DNA of 64,000 nt from JACOZG01 sp964564105 (GTDB taxonomy: Bacteria; Patescibacteriota; Minisyncoccia; Phycocordibacterales; JACOZG01). The stretch covers positions 1-64,000 of the forward strand of contig CAZLZS010000001.1 in assembly GCA_964564105.1 (NCBI GenBank), read 5' to 3'. Under the pieces are notes generated by a model, which was given only the letters and a program-made list of their open reading frames with translations, did not search any database and had not been told where the DNA came from. The position numbers and the translations under genes are program-made. Shown piece by piece: positions 1 to 7,877 of the stretch; positions within the stretch are counted from its first letter, which is position 1; every line of letters starts with the position of its first letter.

Positions 1-55
1 AAAGTGGCAGCAATATTTATCAACAGTGTCACCCCTTGAGGTTAACTAAAGGGAT

Positions 56-84
56 TTGCCTGTGGCTGGGAAGGGTGTTAGGAT
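56..84 (+). promoter_or_regulatory. rpmF promoter (TTGCCT -17 nt- TAGGAT)
   Basis: A -35-like TTGCCT (56-61) and a -10-like TAGGAT (79-84) are separated by 17 nt. The -10 box ends 6 nt before the rpmF ATG, so transcription should start at or next to the start codon. This is the same arrangement seen at many other genes of the window. Confidence 0.6.
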
Positions 85-90
85 TTAGCT

Positions 91-315
91 ATGGTTGTTC
101 GGATGAGGCATACCCGATCGCAGACGGGCCAACGGCGCTCGCATCACGCGCTGACGCCGCCGCGTCTGTCGAAATGTCTCAAGTGCGGCGAGCCGCACTT
201 GAGACACCGCGTCTGTCTTAACTGCGGTACTTACCGCGGCCGGATGGTCATTGATGTGACGGCCAAGCTCGCTAAAAAAGAGAAAAAGCAAAAGGCGAAG
301 AATCAATCTCGTTGA
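91..315 (+). CDS. rpmF: 50S ribosomal protein L32
   Basis: Small zinc-binding protein of the large ribosomal subunit. The 74-residue product is the usual size for L32 with a short basic tail. The zinc ribbon is complete: C29-x2-C32 and C42-x2-C45, and the RRSHHALT segment before it matches the family N-terminal RNA-binding part. The ATG at 91 follows directly on a promoter and has no Shine-Dalgarno sequence. The codons for the zinc finger form a perfect 14-bp inverted repeat (175-206). The gene heads a likely operon with nusB-nudix, rnc and the smc-like gene. Identification is secure. Confidence 0.95.
   Translation: MVVRMRHTRSQTGQRRSHHALTPPRLSKCLKCGEPHLRHRVCLNCGTYRGRMVIDVTAKLAKKEKKQKAKNQSR
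175..206 (+). repeat. Perfect palindrome inside rpmF
   Basis: Two 14-nt arms (175-188 and 193-206) are perfectly complementary around a CGAG tetraloop. The 10-nt direct repeat CGCGTCTGTC lies on both sides (161-170 and 208-217). The element encodes residues 29-38, including the first zinc-finger cysteine pair, so it is an RNA or DNA hairpin made of conserved codons. Confidence 0.85.
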
Positions 316-335
316 AAATTGACATTTAAATAATC

Positions 336-1253
336 ATGGCCAACAGGCATTTGTCACGGAGCCTCGTGGTGCAATCCCTTTTTGAGTGGGATTTTAATTC
401 TTTGCCGCCGCCGGCGGTGCGGGCGATTTTTGAACGGAATCAACGAGAGTTCGCCTCCGGCCTCGAAGATGGCGGTTTCAGTCAACGGCTGGTTGACGGT
501 GTGATGAGTCATCAGCCGGAGATTGACAAAATTATCGCTAAGGCCGCGCCCGAGTGGCCGCTCGAGAAGATCGCCATCACCGATCGTAATGTTTTGCGTC
601 TTGGTCTTTATGAACTCTTGTTTGCCGACCGGCGCGAGGTGCCGGCGCGCGTAGCCATCAATGAAGCCATTGAACTGGCCAAAGCTTTCGGCGGCGAAGC
701 GAGCGGTAAATTCGTCAACGGTGTCCTCGGGACCGTCTACAAGGAGCTTGGCGAACCGGGTAAAGACGAAGTGCCGGTCAAGAAACGCCGCATCAAGGAG
801 GCGCGTTACGAAGACTTGCCGGTGGAGACCTTGGGCGGGGCGGTGATTTACGCTCGCCGGCCGAACGATGGAGTCCTGCTTGTGGCTTTGGTCCACGACA
901 TTTTCGGTTACTGGACTCTTTCTAAGGGGCATATCGAACCTGGTGAAGACGCTAGGACTGGCACCCGGCGAGAAGTCAGAGAAGAATTATCGCTCGAGAT
1001 TAAGATTAACGCCGAGATTGGCTCTAACGAGTATCTGGCCAGCGATCCAGCTAAGGGTAAGATCAGAAAACAGGTGACCTATTTCCTGGGTGAAGCTGAA
1101 GATTTGAATCAGCTTCATTTGAATAAAAATCAGGGATTGGACGATGCGCGCTGGTTTCCAGCCGAAGACATCTTGATGTTAAAAATGTACGATGATATTT
1201 TACCGATTGTGACTAAAGCGATTAAATTAATATCGGACGACAAGCAAACATGA
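336..1253 (+). CDS. nusB: NusB antitermination domain fused to a NUDIX hydrolase
   Basis: Residues 1 to about 140 are a NusB fold (SRSLVVQSLFEWDF at the N-terminus, then VARVAIN-type helices ending GGEASGKFVNGVLGTV), the factor that binds boxA RNA with S10 during rRNA transcription. Residues about 160-300 are a NUDIX hydrolase with an intact box: G198, E204, R212-E213, E216-E217. Typical NusB is 130-150 residues, so the 305-residue length is explained by the fusion. The open frame is continuous with no stop at the junction. It follows rpmF by 20 nt and overlaps rnc by ATGA (1250-1253). The NUDIX substrate cannot be told from sequence. Confidence 0.9.
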   Translation: MANRHLSRSLVVQSLFEWDFNSLPPPAVRAIFERNQREFASGLEDGGFSQRLVDGVMSHQPEIDKIIAKAAPEWPLEKIAITDRNVLRLGLYELLFADRREVPARVAINEAIELAKAFGGEASGKFVNGVLGTVYKELGEPGKDEVPVKKRRIKEARYEDLPVETLGGAVIYARRPNDGVLLVALVHDIFGYWTLSKGHIEPGEDARTGTRREVREELSLEIKINAEIGSNEYLASDPAKGKIRKQVTYFLGEAEDLNQLHLNKNQGLDDARWFPAEDILMLKMYDDILPIVTKAIKLISDDKQT

Positions 1254-1954
1254 ATCACTCGCCGGACTTTAACCAATTGGCTGGGCGTCTGCAACTGACT
1301 TTCCGCGAACCGAAACTGCTGCGGCAGGCCCTGACCCATCGTTCGTTTTTGAACGAACATCGCGAAGCCGACTGGGAGCATAATGAACGTTTGGAATTTT
1401 TAGGTGACGCGGTGCTCGAATTGGTGATGACCGATTACCTTTTCCGCCTTTATCCGGAGAAGAGCGAGGGCGATCTGACCAGTTACCGCGCGGCGCTCGT
1501 CAACACTCAAACGATTGCCGAAGTATCATCCGAGCTTGGCATCAATGAGTATCTTCTGCTTTCCCGCGGCGAGGCCAAAGACACCGGGCGCGCCCGCGCG
1601 GTCATTCTCGCCAACACTTTTGAATCGCTGATTGGCGCCATCTATCTTGATCAGGGTCTGGAGACAGTCAGGCAGTTTACTGAAAAACATCTGGCCAGCC
1701 GAGTGTCGGCGCTGGTCGCCGAACGGCGCTGGCAGGACGCGAAAAGTTTTTTTCAGGAGCGGGCTCAAGCCATGGCTGAAGTCACGCCGACTTATCAGGT
1801 GATGAATGAGGCCGGTCCGGATCACGATAAAATGTTTACCGTTGGGCTGTATCTGGGCGAGGCGCTCGTGGCTACCGGCACCGGTCATTCCAAACAAGAA
1901 GCGGAACAGCAAGCGGCCCGGAACGGCTTAACGGCCCGCGGCTGGCTGAAATGA
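1250..1954 (+). CDS. rnc: Ribonuclease III
   Basis: Double-strand-specific endoribonuclease that processes rRNA precursors and structured mRNA. The family signature ERLEFLGDAV is at residues 46-55 with the metal-binding Glu and Asp, and the second acidic patch FESLIGAIYLDQG follows near residue 125. A C-terminal double-stranded RNA-binding domain (about 158-232) ends with GHSKQEAEQQAA. At 234 residues it is full length. The start ATG overlaps the nusB-nudix stop as ATGA, implying translational coupling. The smc-like gene begins 4 nt downstream, an order (rnc-smc) common in many bacteria. Confidence 0.96.
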   Translation: MNHSPDFNQLAGRLQLTFREPKLLRQALTHRSFLNEHREADWEHNERLEFLGDAVLELVMTDYLFRLYPEKSEGDLTSYRAALVNTQTIAEVSSELGINEYLLLSRGEAKDTGRARAVILANTFESLIGAIYLDQGLETVRQFTEKHLASRVSALVAERRWQDAKSFFQERAQAMAEVTPTYQVMNEAGPDHDKMFTVGLYLGEALVATGTGHSKQEAEQQAARNGLTARGWLK

Positions 1955-1958
1955 ATTT

Positions 1959-4142
1959 ATGCGTCTGGAACGTTTAGTTCTGGCCGGTTTTAAGTCATTC
2001 GCCAAGAAAATCACTCTGGTTTTTGACGCGCCGGTGGTGGCGATCGTTGGTCCGAATGGTTCGGGCAAGTCAAATATCGCCGAGGCCTGCCGTTGGGTGT
2101 TAGGGGAGCAGTCGCTGAAATCATTGCGCGGTCGGCGGGGAGAGGATTTTATCTGGCATGGTAGTCCGGCTGTGACCCGCGCCAATCGCGCCAGTGTGGC
2201 GATTGCTTTTGATAACCGCGATCAGATTTTTCCGGTGGCGACGTCAGAGATTGAGATTGGCCGCGAAGTCTATCGCGATGGCGCCAACCATTATTTAATT
2301 AATCAGTCCGAAGTCCGCCTCAAGAATTTGACCGAATTGTTGCATCAGGCGGCGCTCGGGCCGTCCGGTTACCATATTATCAGTCAAGGCGAGGCGGACA
2401 GAATCTTAAACGCTAGCCCCCGCGAGCGGCGGGAGATCATCGAAGTTGCCCTGGGCCTTCGACTTTACCAATGGCAACTGGCCGAAACCGAGAAGAAACT
2501 GCTGAAAACCGAGGAGAATTTGCGGCAAGTTGACCTCTTGCGCCAGGAGGTGGCGCCGCACTTGCGGTTTCTTAAGAAAGAGATGGAAAAATTGGAGCGG
2601 GTGCGGGTTTGGCGACAGGAATTGAAAGAGCTGGCTCTAGATTATTTCGGCCGAGAAGCGTCTCACTTGGCGTCCGAGCGCCAGCGTCTCGCAGCATTTG
2701 AGTCCGTGACGCGGGCCAAGTTGGACGAGTTGACTCGGCGTTTCGGCAGTTTGGAATCTGGCTCGCCGGTTGGAGAGACAGATGGCCGGCGGGAACAATT
2801 GATCGCCGCCGAGAAACAGTATCGTGAATTGCTTAGCCAGCGCGAGACCCTCACTCGGCGTCTTGGTCAGATTGAGGGGTTGCTCGAAGCGGGCAAAAAG
2901 TTCACCGCGGTTGAAGCCGAGGCGATGACGCCGGGCCGCGTCCGCGGCTGGGCCGCGGCGCTCGAAGCGGTGATTAAGCAAGTCAAAAATTTGCTCGATC
3001 TGAATCTGATTCGCGCCGCCTGGGGAAAAATCACCGCCGTAATTGAGGAAATGAAGCAGGCGGTTCAAGAACAGAGCAGTGGTGAATCTTTGGACTCGCC
3101 GTTAAAGACGGAATTTCGGCAGAAACAGAGTGAACTAACGCAGATCAATGGAGAATCGGTTCGCGTCGAGGCCGAACTAACGTCGCTCAGAAAAAATCTT
3201 GAACTGGCAGCCGTCAGCCGCGGCGAGAACGAGCGCGCGCGTTTCGAGTTGAAATTTGAGATTTCAGCCGCGCAGGCAAAACTTGAGGTGGCGCGCGGCG
3301 AACGGGAACGGTTGGAGATTCTTCAGGCGGAATTTGATCGGGAACTGGCCGAGGCCGCGGCTTTGACCGATCGTGAGCTCTTAGATTATCAGCCATCGGT
3401 TGCGCCAGCCGTCAGCGGACCGGAGGCACGCGCCGAGCAGACGGCGCGGCAGAAAACAATGGAACGACTCAAAATGAAATTGGAAGAGGCCGGCGCGGGC
3501 GGTTTCAGCGCCGTCGCCGCCGAGTACGAACAGGCGGCGGCGCGCGAGGCGCATCTCGCACGCGAAGTTGAGGATCTCGAAGCGAGTATAAAATCATTAA
3601 ATCAGGTGATTGCAGATTTGAAGCGGAAAATTGATGATGAATTTACCGGCGGCCTCCGGCAGATCAATCATCAGTTCCAGGAATTTTTCGTCCTATTATT
3701 CGGCGGTGGCCGGGCAACCCTTGATTTAATTGAAGAAAAGCGGGAAGAACTAGAAACCGCGGTCAACAACGAAACCGGAACTTTTTTTGGTCTAGAGATT
3801 GATGTTAATTTGCCTCGGAAACGGACTCGGGGTTTGGAGATGCTTTCCGGCGGTGAACGCTCGCTCACCTCGATCGCGCTTCTCTTCGCGCTCTCGCGGG
3901 TGCACCCACCGCCGTTCATGATCCTTGATGAAACCGACGCAGCGCTTGATGAAGCCAATTCCCGAAAATACGGCGATATGGTGGAAGCACTAGCCAAAGA
4001 AACCCAGTTGATTTTAATTACTCACAATCGCGAAACTATGTCGCGAGCCGATGTGATTTACGGCATCACTATGGGCGCGGACGGCGTCTCGCGCCTGCTC
4101 TCCATTAAATTCGACGAGGCCGTCGAATACGCTAAAAAATAA
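1959..4142 (+). CDS. smc: Short SMC-like chromosome segregation ATPase without an evident hinge
   Basis: ABC-type ATPase of the SMC family that would organise and segregate the chromosome. The N-terminal head has the Walker A motif GPNGSGKS (about residues 30-37); the C-terminal head has the signature LSGGERSL (about 628-635) and Walker B with FMILDETDAALDEA (about 651-664). Between them lie roughly 470 residues of charged coiled coil instead of the roughly 870 of a standard 1150-1190-residue SMC, and no glycine-rich hinge domain can be recognised. The head motifs are intact, so the protein should still bind ATP. It is the last gene of the rpmF operon and is convergent with rnr. An SbcC/RecN-like role cannot be excluded. 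Confidence 0.85.
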   Translation: MRLERLVLAGFKSFAKKITLVFDAPVVAIVGPNGSGKSNIAEACRWVLGEQSLKSLRGRRGEDFIWHGSPAVTRANRASVAIAFDNRDQIFPVATSEIEIGREVYRDGANHYLINQSEVRLKNLTELLHQAALGPSGYHIISQGEADRILNASPRERREIIEVALGLRLYQWQLAETEKKLLKTEENLRQVDLLRQEVAPHLRFLKKEMEKLERVRVWRQELKELALDYFGREASHLASERQRLAAFESVTRAKLDELTRRFGSLESGSPVGETDGRREQLIAAEKQYRELLSQRETLTRRLGQIEGLLEAGKKFTAVEAEAMTPGRVRGWAAALEAVIKQVKNLLDLNLIRAAWGKITAVIEEMKQAVQEQSSGESLDSPLKTEFRQKQSELTQINGESVRVEAELTSLRKNLELAAVSRGENERARFELKFEISAAQAKLEVARGERERLEILQAEFDRELAEAAALTDRELLDYQPSVAPAVSGPEARAEQTARQKTMERLKMKLEEAGAGGFSAVAAEYEQAAAREAHLAREVEDLEASIKSLNQVIADLKRKIDDEFTGGLRQINHQFQEFFVLLFGGGRATLDLIEEKREELETAVNNETGTFFGLEIDVNLPRKRTRGLEMLSGGERSLTSIALLFALSRVHPPPFMILDETDAALDEANSRKYGDMVEALAKETQLILITHNRETMSRADVIYGITMGADGVSRLLSIKFDEAVEYAKK

Positions 4143-4170
4143 AAAGACCCGGTGGCAACGCACCACCGGG
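4141..4170 (-). terminator. Rho-independent terminator of rnr
   Basis: An 8-bp GC-rich stem (4148-4155 with 4163-4170, 7-nt loop) is followed on the minus strand by a T-rich run, TCTTTTTATTTTTT. On the plus strand no T-tract follows, so it serves rnr rather than the smc-like gene. Confidence 0.85.
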
Positions 4171-4227
4171 CCCGGGTTTGGGATGTTCTGCCCGTTTCTC
4201 ATAAGCAGAACGTCATTGATTGTATTC

Positions 4228-6198
4228 CTAGACAAACGCAAAGTCAATCATCCGTTGGGGAAGATTGACGGCGGCGATTTTGATTCGGACGCGGTCACCG
4301 AGGCGGAAACGGCGTTTGGTGCGCTCGCCGATCATGGCGTAATTTTTCTCGTCGAAGATGTAATAATCGTCGTTAAGCTCGGACAAACGCACCATGCCTT
4401 CGGCGAGCGTCTCTTGTTCTTGTACATAGATGCCCCACTTGGCTAGCCCAGAGATGACACCGTTCATCACCCGACCTATCTTGTCTTGCATAAATTCGGC
4501 TTGCTTGTATTTGATGGATTCGCGCTCGGCATCCTGAGCTTCTAATTCGTTTAGAGAGCAATGAGAGGCTAGTCGGCGGTATTCTTTGAGCCTTTCCGGC
4601 GACGGTTCTTGGCCGGCGAGATAAGTTTCCAGCAAACGGTGAACCATAATGTCCGGGTAGCGCCTGATCGGCGAGGTGAAGTGGGTATAGTAGGGGAAGG
4701 CTAGTCCGTAGTGGCCGATATTTTTCGTGTCATAGACCGCTTTGGCCATGGCTCGCATCGCCGCGGTTTTGATCATTGCTTCTTCCGGTTTGCCGGCCAC
4801 GGATTCCAGGAAATCATTCAAGTCGCGGCTGGTCACTCGCCTATTTTTCGTTGGCAGATGGTAGCCGAGCGGCCGGAGAAAAGCCGCCAATTGCTCTAGT
4901 TTTTCTTGATCCGGCAAGTCGTGGACACGGTAGACGAATTTGTTGTCGCCGTCGTTAACGAGGCGCGAGACATACTCGGCCACAGCGCGGTTGGCGAGAA
5001 GCATGAGGTCTTCCACCAAGAGATGAATCGCCGTGCGCACTTTTTTATAAACTTTGAGCGGACGGCCGGCGGCGTCGAGTTCAAACTTAATCTCATCATT
5101 TTCAAAAGTGATGGCGCCAGCCGCGAGCTTTTTCTCCCGCAGGCGCTCGGCCAGGCGATTCAAAGTTTTCAACTCGGCGGCGAATGGTCCCTGGCCGGTA
5201 TCAAGCGCGGCCTGGCCTTCTTCGTAAGTGAACCGTCTGGCCGACCGAATGACGGTTTTGGCAAAACGAGTATTAAGGATCTGACCCTGTTCATCCAGAA
5301 TGAAAATGGCCGAGAAAGTCAGTTTGTCTTCGTTAGGATTTAAACTGCAAAGATCATTGGCTAGAATCTCCGGCAACATCGGAATCGTACGGTCCACGAG
5401 GTAAATTGAGGTGGCGCGTTTTTTAGCCTCGTTATCAAGCGCGGTGTCGGGCCGGACATAATGGGAGACATCGGCAATATGCACTCCCACTTCCCACTGC
5501 CCGTTTCCGGCTTGTTTGATTGACAGGGCGTCGTCAAAGTCCTTAGCGTCAACCGGATCAATGGTGAAAGTCGGCGTTGAGCGATAATCCAATCTTTTTT
5601 TGATCTCGCCGCCCCGCCCAGCCAGTTCTTGCTTTTTGATTTCTTGCGCTTTTTCTTCTACTGCCGCCGGAAAACCCGTGCGGAAACCGCGATCGAGCAC
5701 AATGGCGCGCATCTCGGTCTCGTGCGCGCCCGGCCGGCCGATCACCTCGAGCACTTCGCCGAGCGGGTCTTTTTTTGGATCGTCCCACTTGCTGATTTTG
5801 ACCAGCACTTTGTCGCCGGCCGTGGCGGCGGCCATTTTATCTTTGCTGATCAAAATGTCTTTGTAAACGCGCTTATCGTCCGGTACCAAATAAAAGAAGT
5901 CATTTTCGGCTTCCAAGACGCCGACGAATTCAAGTTTTTTCCGTTCGATGATCGCGACAATCTCGCCACTTTTGTTGCCTGAATCTTTGAGGGTTGGCTG
6001 GATTAGGACCTTAACTCGATCGCCATTGAGGCCGGTGTTTAGATCGGCCGGATCAATCTCAATTGACTCCTTGATCTTGCTGTTGTCTTCAATCCCGACA
6101 TAGCCAATGCCTTTGATGGAAACCTTGAGTGTTCCTTCAAGATATTTTTCCTTCACGCCTGTTACGATAGCATTGATTGCACCATTTCTCAAATTCAA
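4228..6198 (-). CDS. rnr: Ribonuclease R (RNB family exoribonuclease)
   Basis: Processive 3'-5' exoribonuclease. The N-terminal cold-shock-like OB domains occupy about residues 1-200; the RNB domain carries the catalytic acidic motif DPVDAKDFDDA (214-224) and the family signature YTHFTSPIRRYPD further on; a C-terminal S1 domain begins near residue 572. Length (656) is close to a compact RNase R. The only in-frame start available is TTG at 6198; no ATG or GTG exists in the first 25 codons. The gene is convergent with the smc-like gene and divergent from a hypothetical gene at 6290. Confidence 0.93.
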   Translation of the reverse strand: MNLRNGAINAIVTGVKEKYLEGTLKVSIKGIGYVGIEDNSKIKESIEIDPADLNTGLNGDRVKVLIQPTLKDSGNKSGEIVAIIERKKLEFVGVLEAENDFFYLVPDDKRVYKDILISKDKMAAATAGDKVLVKISKWDDPKKDPLGEVLEVIGRPGAHETEMRAIVLDRGFRTGFPAAVEEKAQEIKKQELAGRGGEIKKRLDYRSTPTFTIDPVDAKDFDDALSIKQAGNGQWEVGVHIADVSHYVRPDTALDNEAKKRATSIYLVDRTIPMLPEILANDLCSLNPNEDKLTFSAIFILDEQGQILNTRFAKTVIRSARRFTYEEGQAALDTGQGPFAAELKTLNRLAERLREKKLAAGAITFENDEIKFELDAAGRPLKVYKKVRTAIHLLVEDLMLLANRAVAEYVSRLVNDGDNKFVYRVHDLPDQEKLEQLAAFLRPLGYHLPTKNRRVTSRDLNDFLESVAGKPEEAMIKTAAMRAMAKAVYDTKNIGHYGLAFPYYTHFTSPIRRYPDIMVHRLLETYLAGQEPSPERLKEYRRLASHCSLNELEAQDAERESIKYKQAEFMQDKIGRVMNGVISGLAKWGIYVQEQETLAEGMVRLSELNDDYYIFDEKNYAMIGERTKRRFRLGDRVRIKIAAVNLPQRMIDFAFV

Positions 6199-6289
6199 AA
6201 TTTGCCAAAAATTAAAGCCGGTGATAGTTTGAAGATTGGAGAGTTTGGACGAGAACTGGTCTTTTTAGAAATGGAAAGGCAGGGCAGGT

Positions 6290-6640
6290 ATGAATCAAAT
6301 GGATCGAGTGGCAAGGGAATTACCTTCAGACGAAATCGTTGTCCGAAACGGTCGAGTCGTCAGCCTCCAAGAGTGGTGCGATTGGAACGGGTCTCACGAG
6401 ATTGTACTCGATGCGAGAAAGGAGCCAGACGGTGATTACACTGTGTTTCCGTTTGATCCAGAACACGGAGGCACCTCACTTCAGCGAGGAAAGACAATGG
6501 CTGAAGCGGCCGGGAAGGCGATGCATCCTGACATAGCCAAAAAGCTAGGCTCGCTCTTCGATCTTCTGAATCCTACCGAGCGGCAAATCCGTCAGATACA
6601 CTATCGAAAGGGTAGTGGCCTGAAAGTCATTTTCCAGTGA
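6290..6640 (+). CDS. Hypothetical protein
   Basis: A 116-residue soluble, mildly acidic protein that I do not recognise. It contains no membrane segment and no obvious catalytic motif; a region near residues 50-75 is rich in Pro, Asp and Gly. The ATG is preceded by AGGCAGGGCAGG, a possible weak Shine-Dalgarno. A rho-independent terminator follows 24 nt after the stop, which supports a real transcription unit. An overlapping frame starting at 6202 is judged a shadow. Confidence 0.6.
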   Translation: MNQMDRVARELPSDEIVVRNGRVVSLQEWCDWNGSHEIVLDARKEPDGDYTVFPFDPEHGGTSLQRGKTMAEAAGKAMHPDIAKKLGSLFDLLNPTERQIRQIHYRKGSGLKVIFQ

Positions 6641-6664
6641 ATGAAGCAACGAATATAGGGTAAG

Positions 6665-6703
6665 GGCCCGAAACACGACACTTATGTTACCGGGCCTTTT
6701 TGT
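6665..6703 (+). terminator. Rho-independent terminator
   Basis: GGCCCG (6665-6670) pairs with CGGGCC (6691-6696) across a 20-nt loop and is followed by TTTTTGTTT. It ends the transcript of the hypothetical gene at 6290. Confidence 0.75.
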
Positions 6704-6737
6704 TTGCCGTTTTGGTGAGCGTGGTGATTACAAAGTG

Positions 6738-6767
6738 TTGCCAATAACGAGCGTAGTTTGCTATACT
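6738..6767 (+). promoter_or_regulatory. Promoter (TTGCCA -18 nt- TATACT)
   Basis: TTGCCA (6738-6743) and TATACT (6762-6767) are 18 nt apart. The -10 ends 6 nt before the ATG at 6774, predicting a leaderless mRNA. Confidence 0.65.
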
Positions 6768-6773
6768 CTGAGT

Positions 6774-6995
6774 ATGAAAAATCCCTATGTTTTTAATCGG
6801 CTTTTTGCCGAACCCTCATTTTTTGAGGGGGTGGCGCGAGTGCTTGATCTAGGAACGACACTTCAAGAATATAATGTTTCGGAGACAGAACAAGAGGCGG
6901 ATATTGAAGCACTAAAAAATGATTGGCGAGCGGTTGGCGATGACTTGAGGTCTTCTATAAAAAACTATGAACAAAGATTTGCCCAATCGGCATAA
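6774..6995 (+). CDS. Small hypothetical protein
   Basis: A 73-residue protein beginning MKNPYVFNRLF. It is acidic, soluble and helical in appearance (long charged helix around residues 40-68), and I do not recognise a family. An in-frame upstream start at 6684 exists but would lie upstream of the promoter, inside the preceding terminator region, so the ATG at 6774 is chosen. It stands alone between a terminator and the rpsP promoter. Confidence 0.65.
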   Translation: MKNPYVFNRLFAEPSFFEGVARVLDLGTTLQEYNVSETEQEADIEALKNDWRAVGDDLRSSIKNYEQRFAQSA

Positions 6996-7111
6996 TCCAA
7001 ACAGCGTCGTTGCTCGTCAGAGTTCGACATTCTCTGGACAATTTCCACCGCCAGAAATATGGTTCAAAGACACGAAGCAAAGAAAGGCAAGAAAAAAAGA
7101 CTGAAACATAA

Positions 7112-7140
7112 TTGCCGTTTTAACAGGGATGTGTTAAGGT
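7112..7140 (+). promoter_or_regulatory. rpsP promoter (TTGCCG -17 nt- TAAGGT)
   Basis: TTGCCG (7112-7117) and TAAGGT (7135-7140) are 17 nt apart; the ATG of rpsP lies 7 nt after the -10. The 116 nt upstream of it (6996-7111) contains nothing I can identify. Confidence 0.55.
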
Positions 7141-7147
7141 CTAACTT

Positions 7148-7477
7148 ATGTTGATGATTCGCTTACAGCGGGTGGGACGAAAGCACGATCCGGCGTTTCG
7201 GCTGGTGGCGGTGGATAGCCGGCGCTCGACGAAAAGCGGTCGCTTCTTGGAGATTCTCGGTTCTTACAATCCCCATCGTAAAACTGTGAGCGTTAAGGCC
7301 GAGCGCGTTAAACATTGGCTGGCGTTCGGCGCTAAGGCCTCAGGCACGGTCCATAATATTTTGGTGGATCAGAAAATTATTGCAGGTAAAAAGGTGAATG
7401 TTTTGCCGTCGCGTCCTAAGTCCGTTAAGGCGGTCGAAGAAAAAACCGATTTGCCAAAAAGCGAGGTGTCAGTATAA
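7148..7477 (+). CDS. rpsP: 30S ribosomal protein S16
   Basis: Primary small-subunit protein that stabilises 16S rRNA. The N-terminal segment MIRLQRVGRKHDPAFRLV and the core GRFLEILGSYNP are diagnostic. It is 109 residues with a short Lys/Glu-rich C-terminal tail. The ATG at 7148 directly follows the promoter; an internal ATG at 7154 is the other candidate. It begins an rpsP-khpA-trmD cluster, the widespread order except that rimM, normally between khpA and trmD, is absent here. Confidence 0.95.
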   Translation: MLMIRLQRVGRKHDPAFRLVAVDSRRSTKSGRFLEILGSYNPHRKTVSVKAERVKHWLAFGAKASGTVHNILVDQKIIAGKKVNVLPSRPKSVKAVEEKTDLPKSEVSV

Positions 7478-7550
7478 TTCAAGACAGCCGTGGTGATTAG
7501 TCGAACGAACGGCGGAAATTTAGCAGGTTATCACTCAGCATTAAACGATT

Positions 7551-7877
7551 ATGGCAGAAAAACACAGGGATCAGGAGTTTCTTGAGTTTGTGGTTAAGGC
7601 CTTGGTGGATCATCCGAGCGAGGTCAAAATTAGCCGCAAGGTCGATGAGATGGGCGTGTTGATGACGCTTGATCTCCACCGCGAAGACATGGGCAAGATC
7701 ATCGGCCGGCAGGGGAACACCGCCAAGGCGATCCGCACCTTGCTCCGCGTCGTGGGGATGAAGAATAACGCTCGGGTAAACTTAAAAATCAATGAACCAG
7801 AAGGCGGAGCGCGAGAGGGGCGAGCCGCTTCGGCCACCGCGTCAGTTGACGAGGTTATGAATGACCTCAAGGAATAA
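7551..7877 (+). CDS. khpA: KH-domain RNA-binding protein (KhpA-like)
   Basis: Small RNA-binding protein with a single KH domain; the GxxG loop is visible as IIGRQGNTAKAIRTLL at about residues 44-59. KhpA proteins associate with mRNA and have been linked to cell division and ribosome biology. The 108-residue length includes a Gly/Ala-rich C-terminal extension that bare KhpA (about 75 residues) lacks. It lies 73 nt after rpsP and overlaps trmD by 17 nt. Confidence 0.9.
   Translation: MAEKHRDQEFLEFVVKALVDHPSEVKISRKVDEMGVLMTLDLHREDMGKIIGRQGNTAKAIRTLLRVVGMKNNARVNLKINEPEGGAREGRAASATASVDEVMNDLKE

Noticed and set aside
6202..6435. Reading frame overlapping the hypothetical gene at 6290
   Set aside because: It lies in another frame, is Arg-rich without a family, and is shorter than the overlapping frame that is followed by a terminator.
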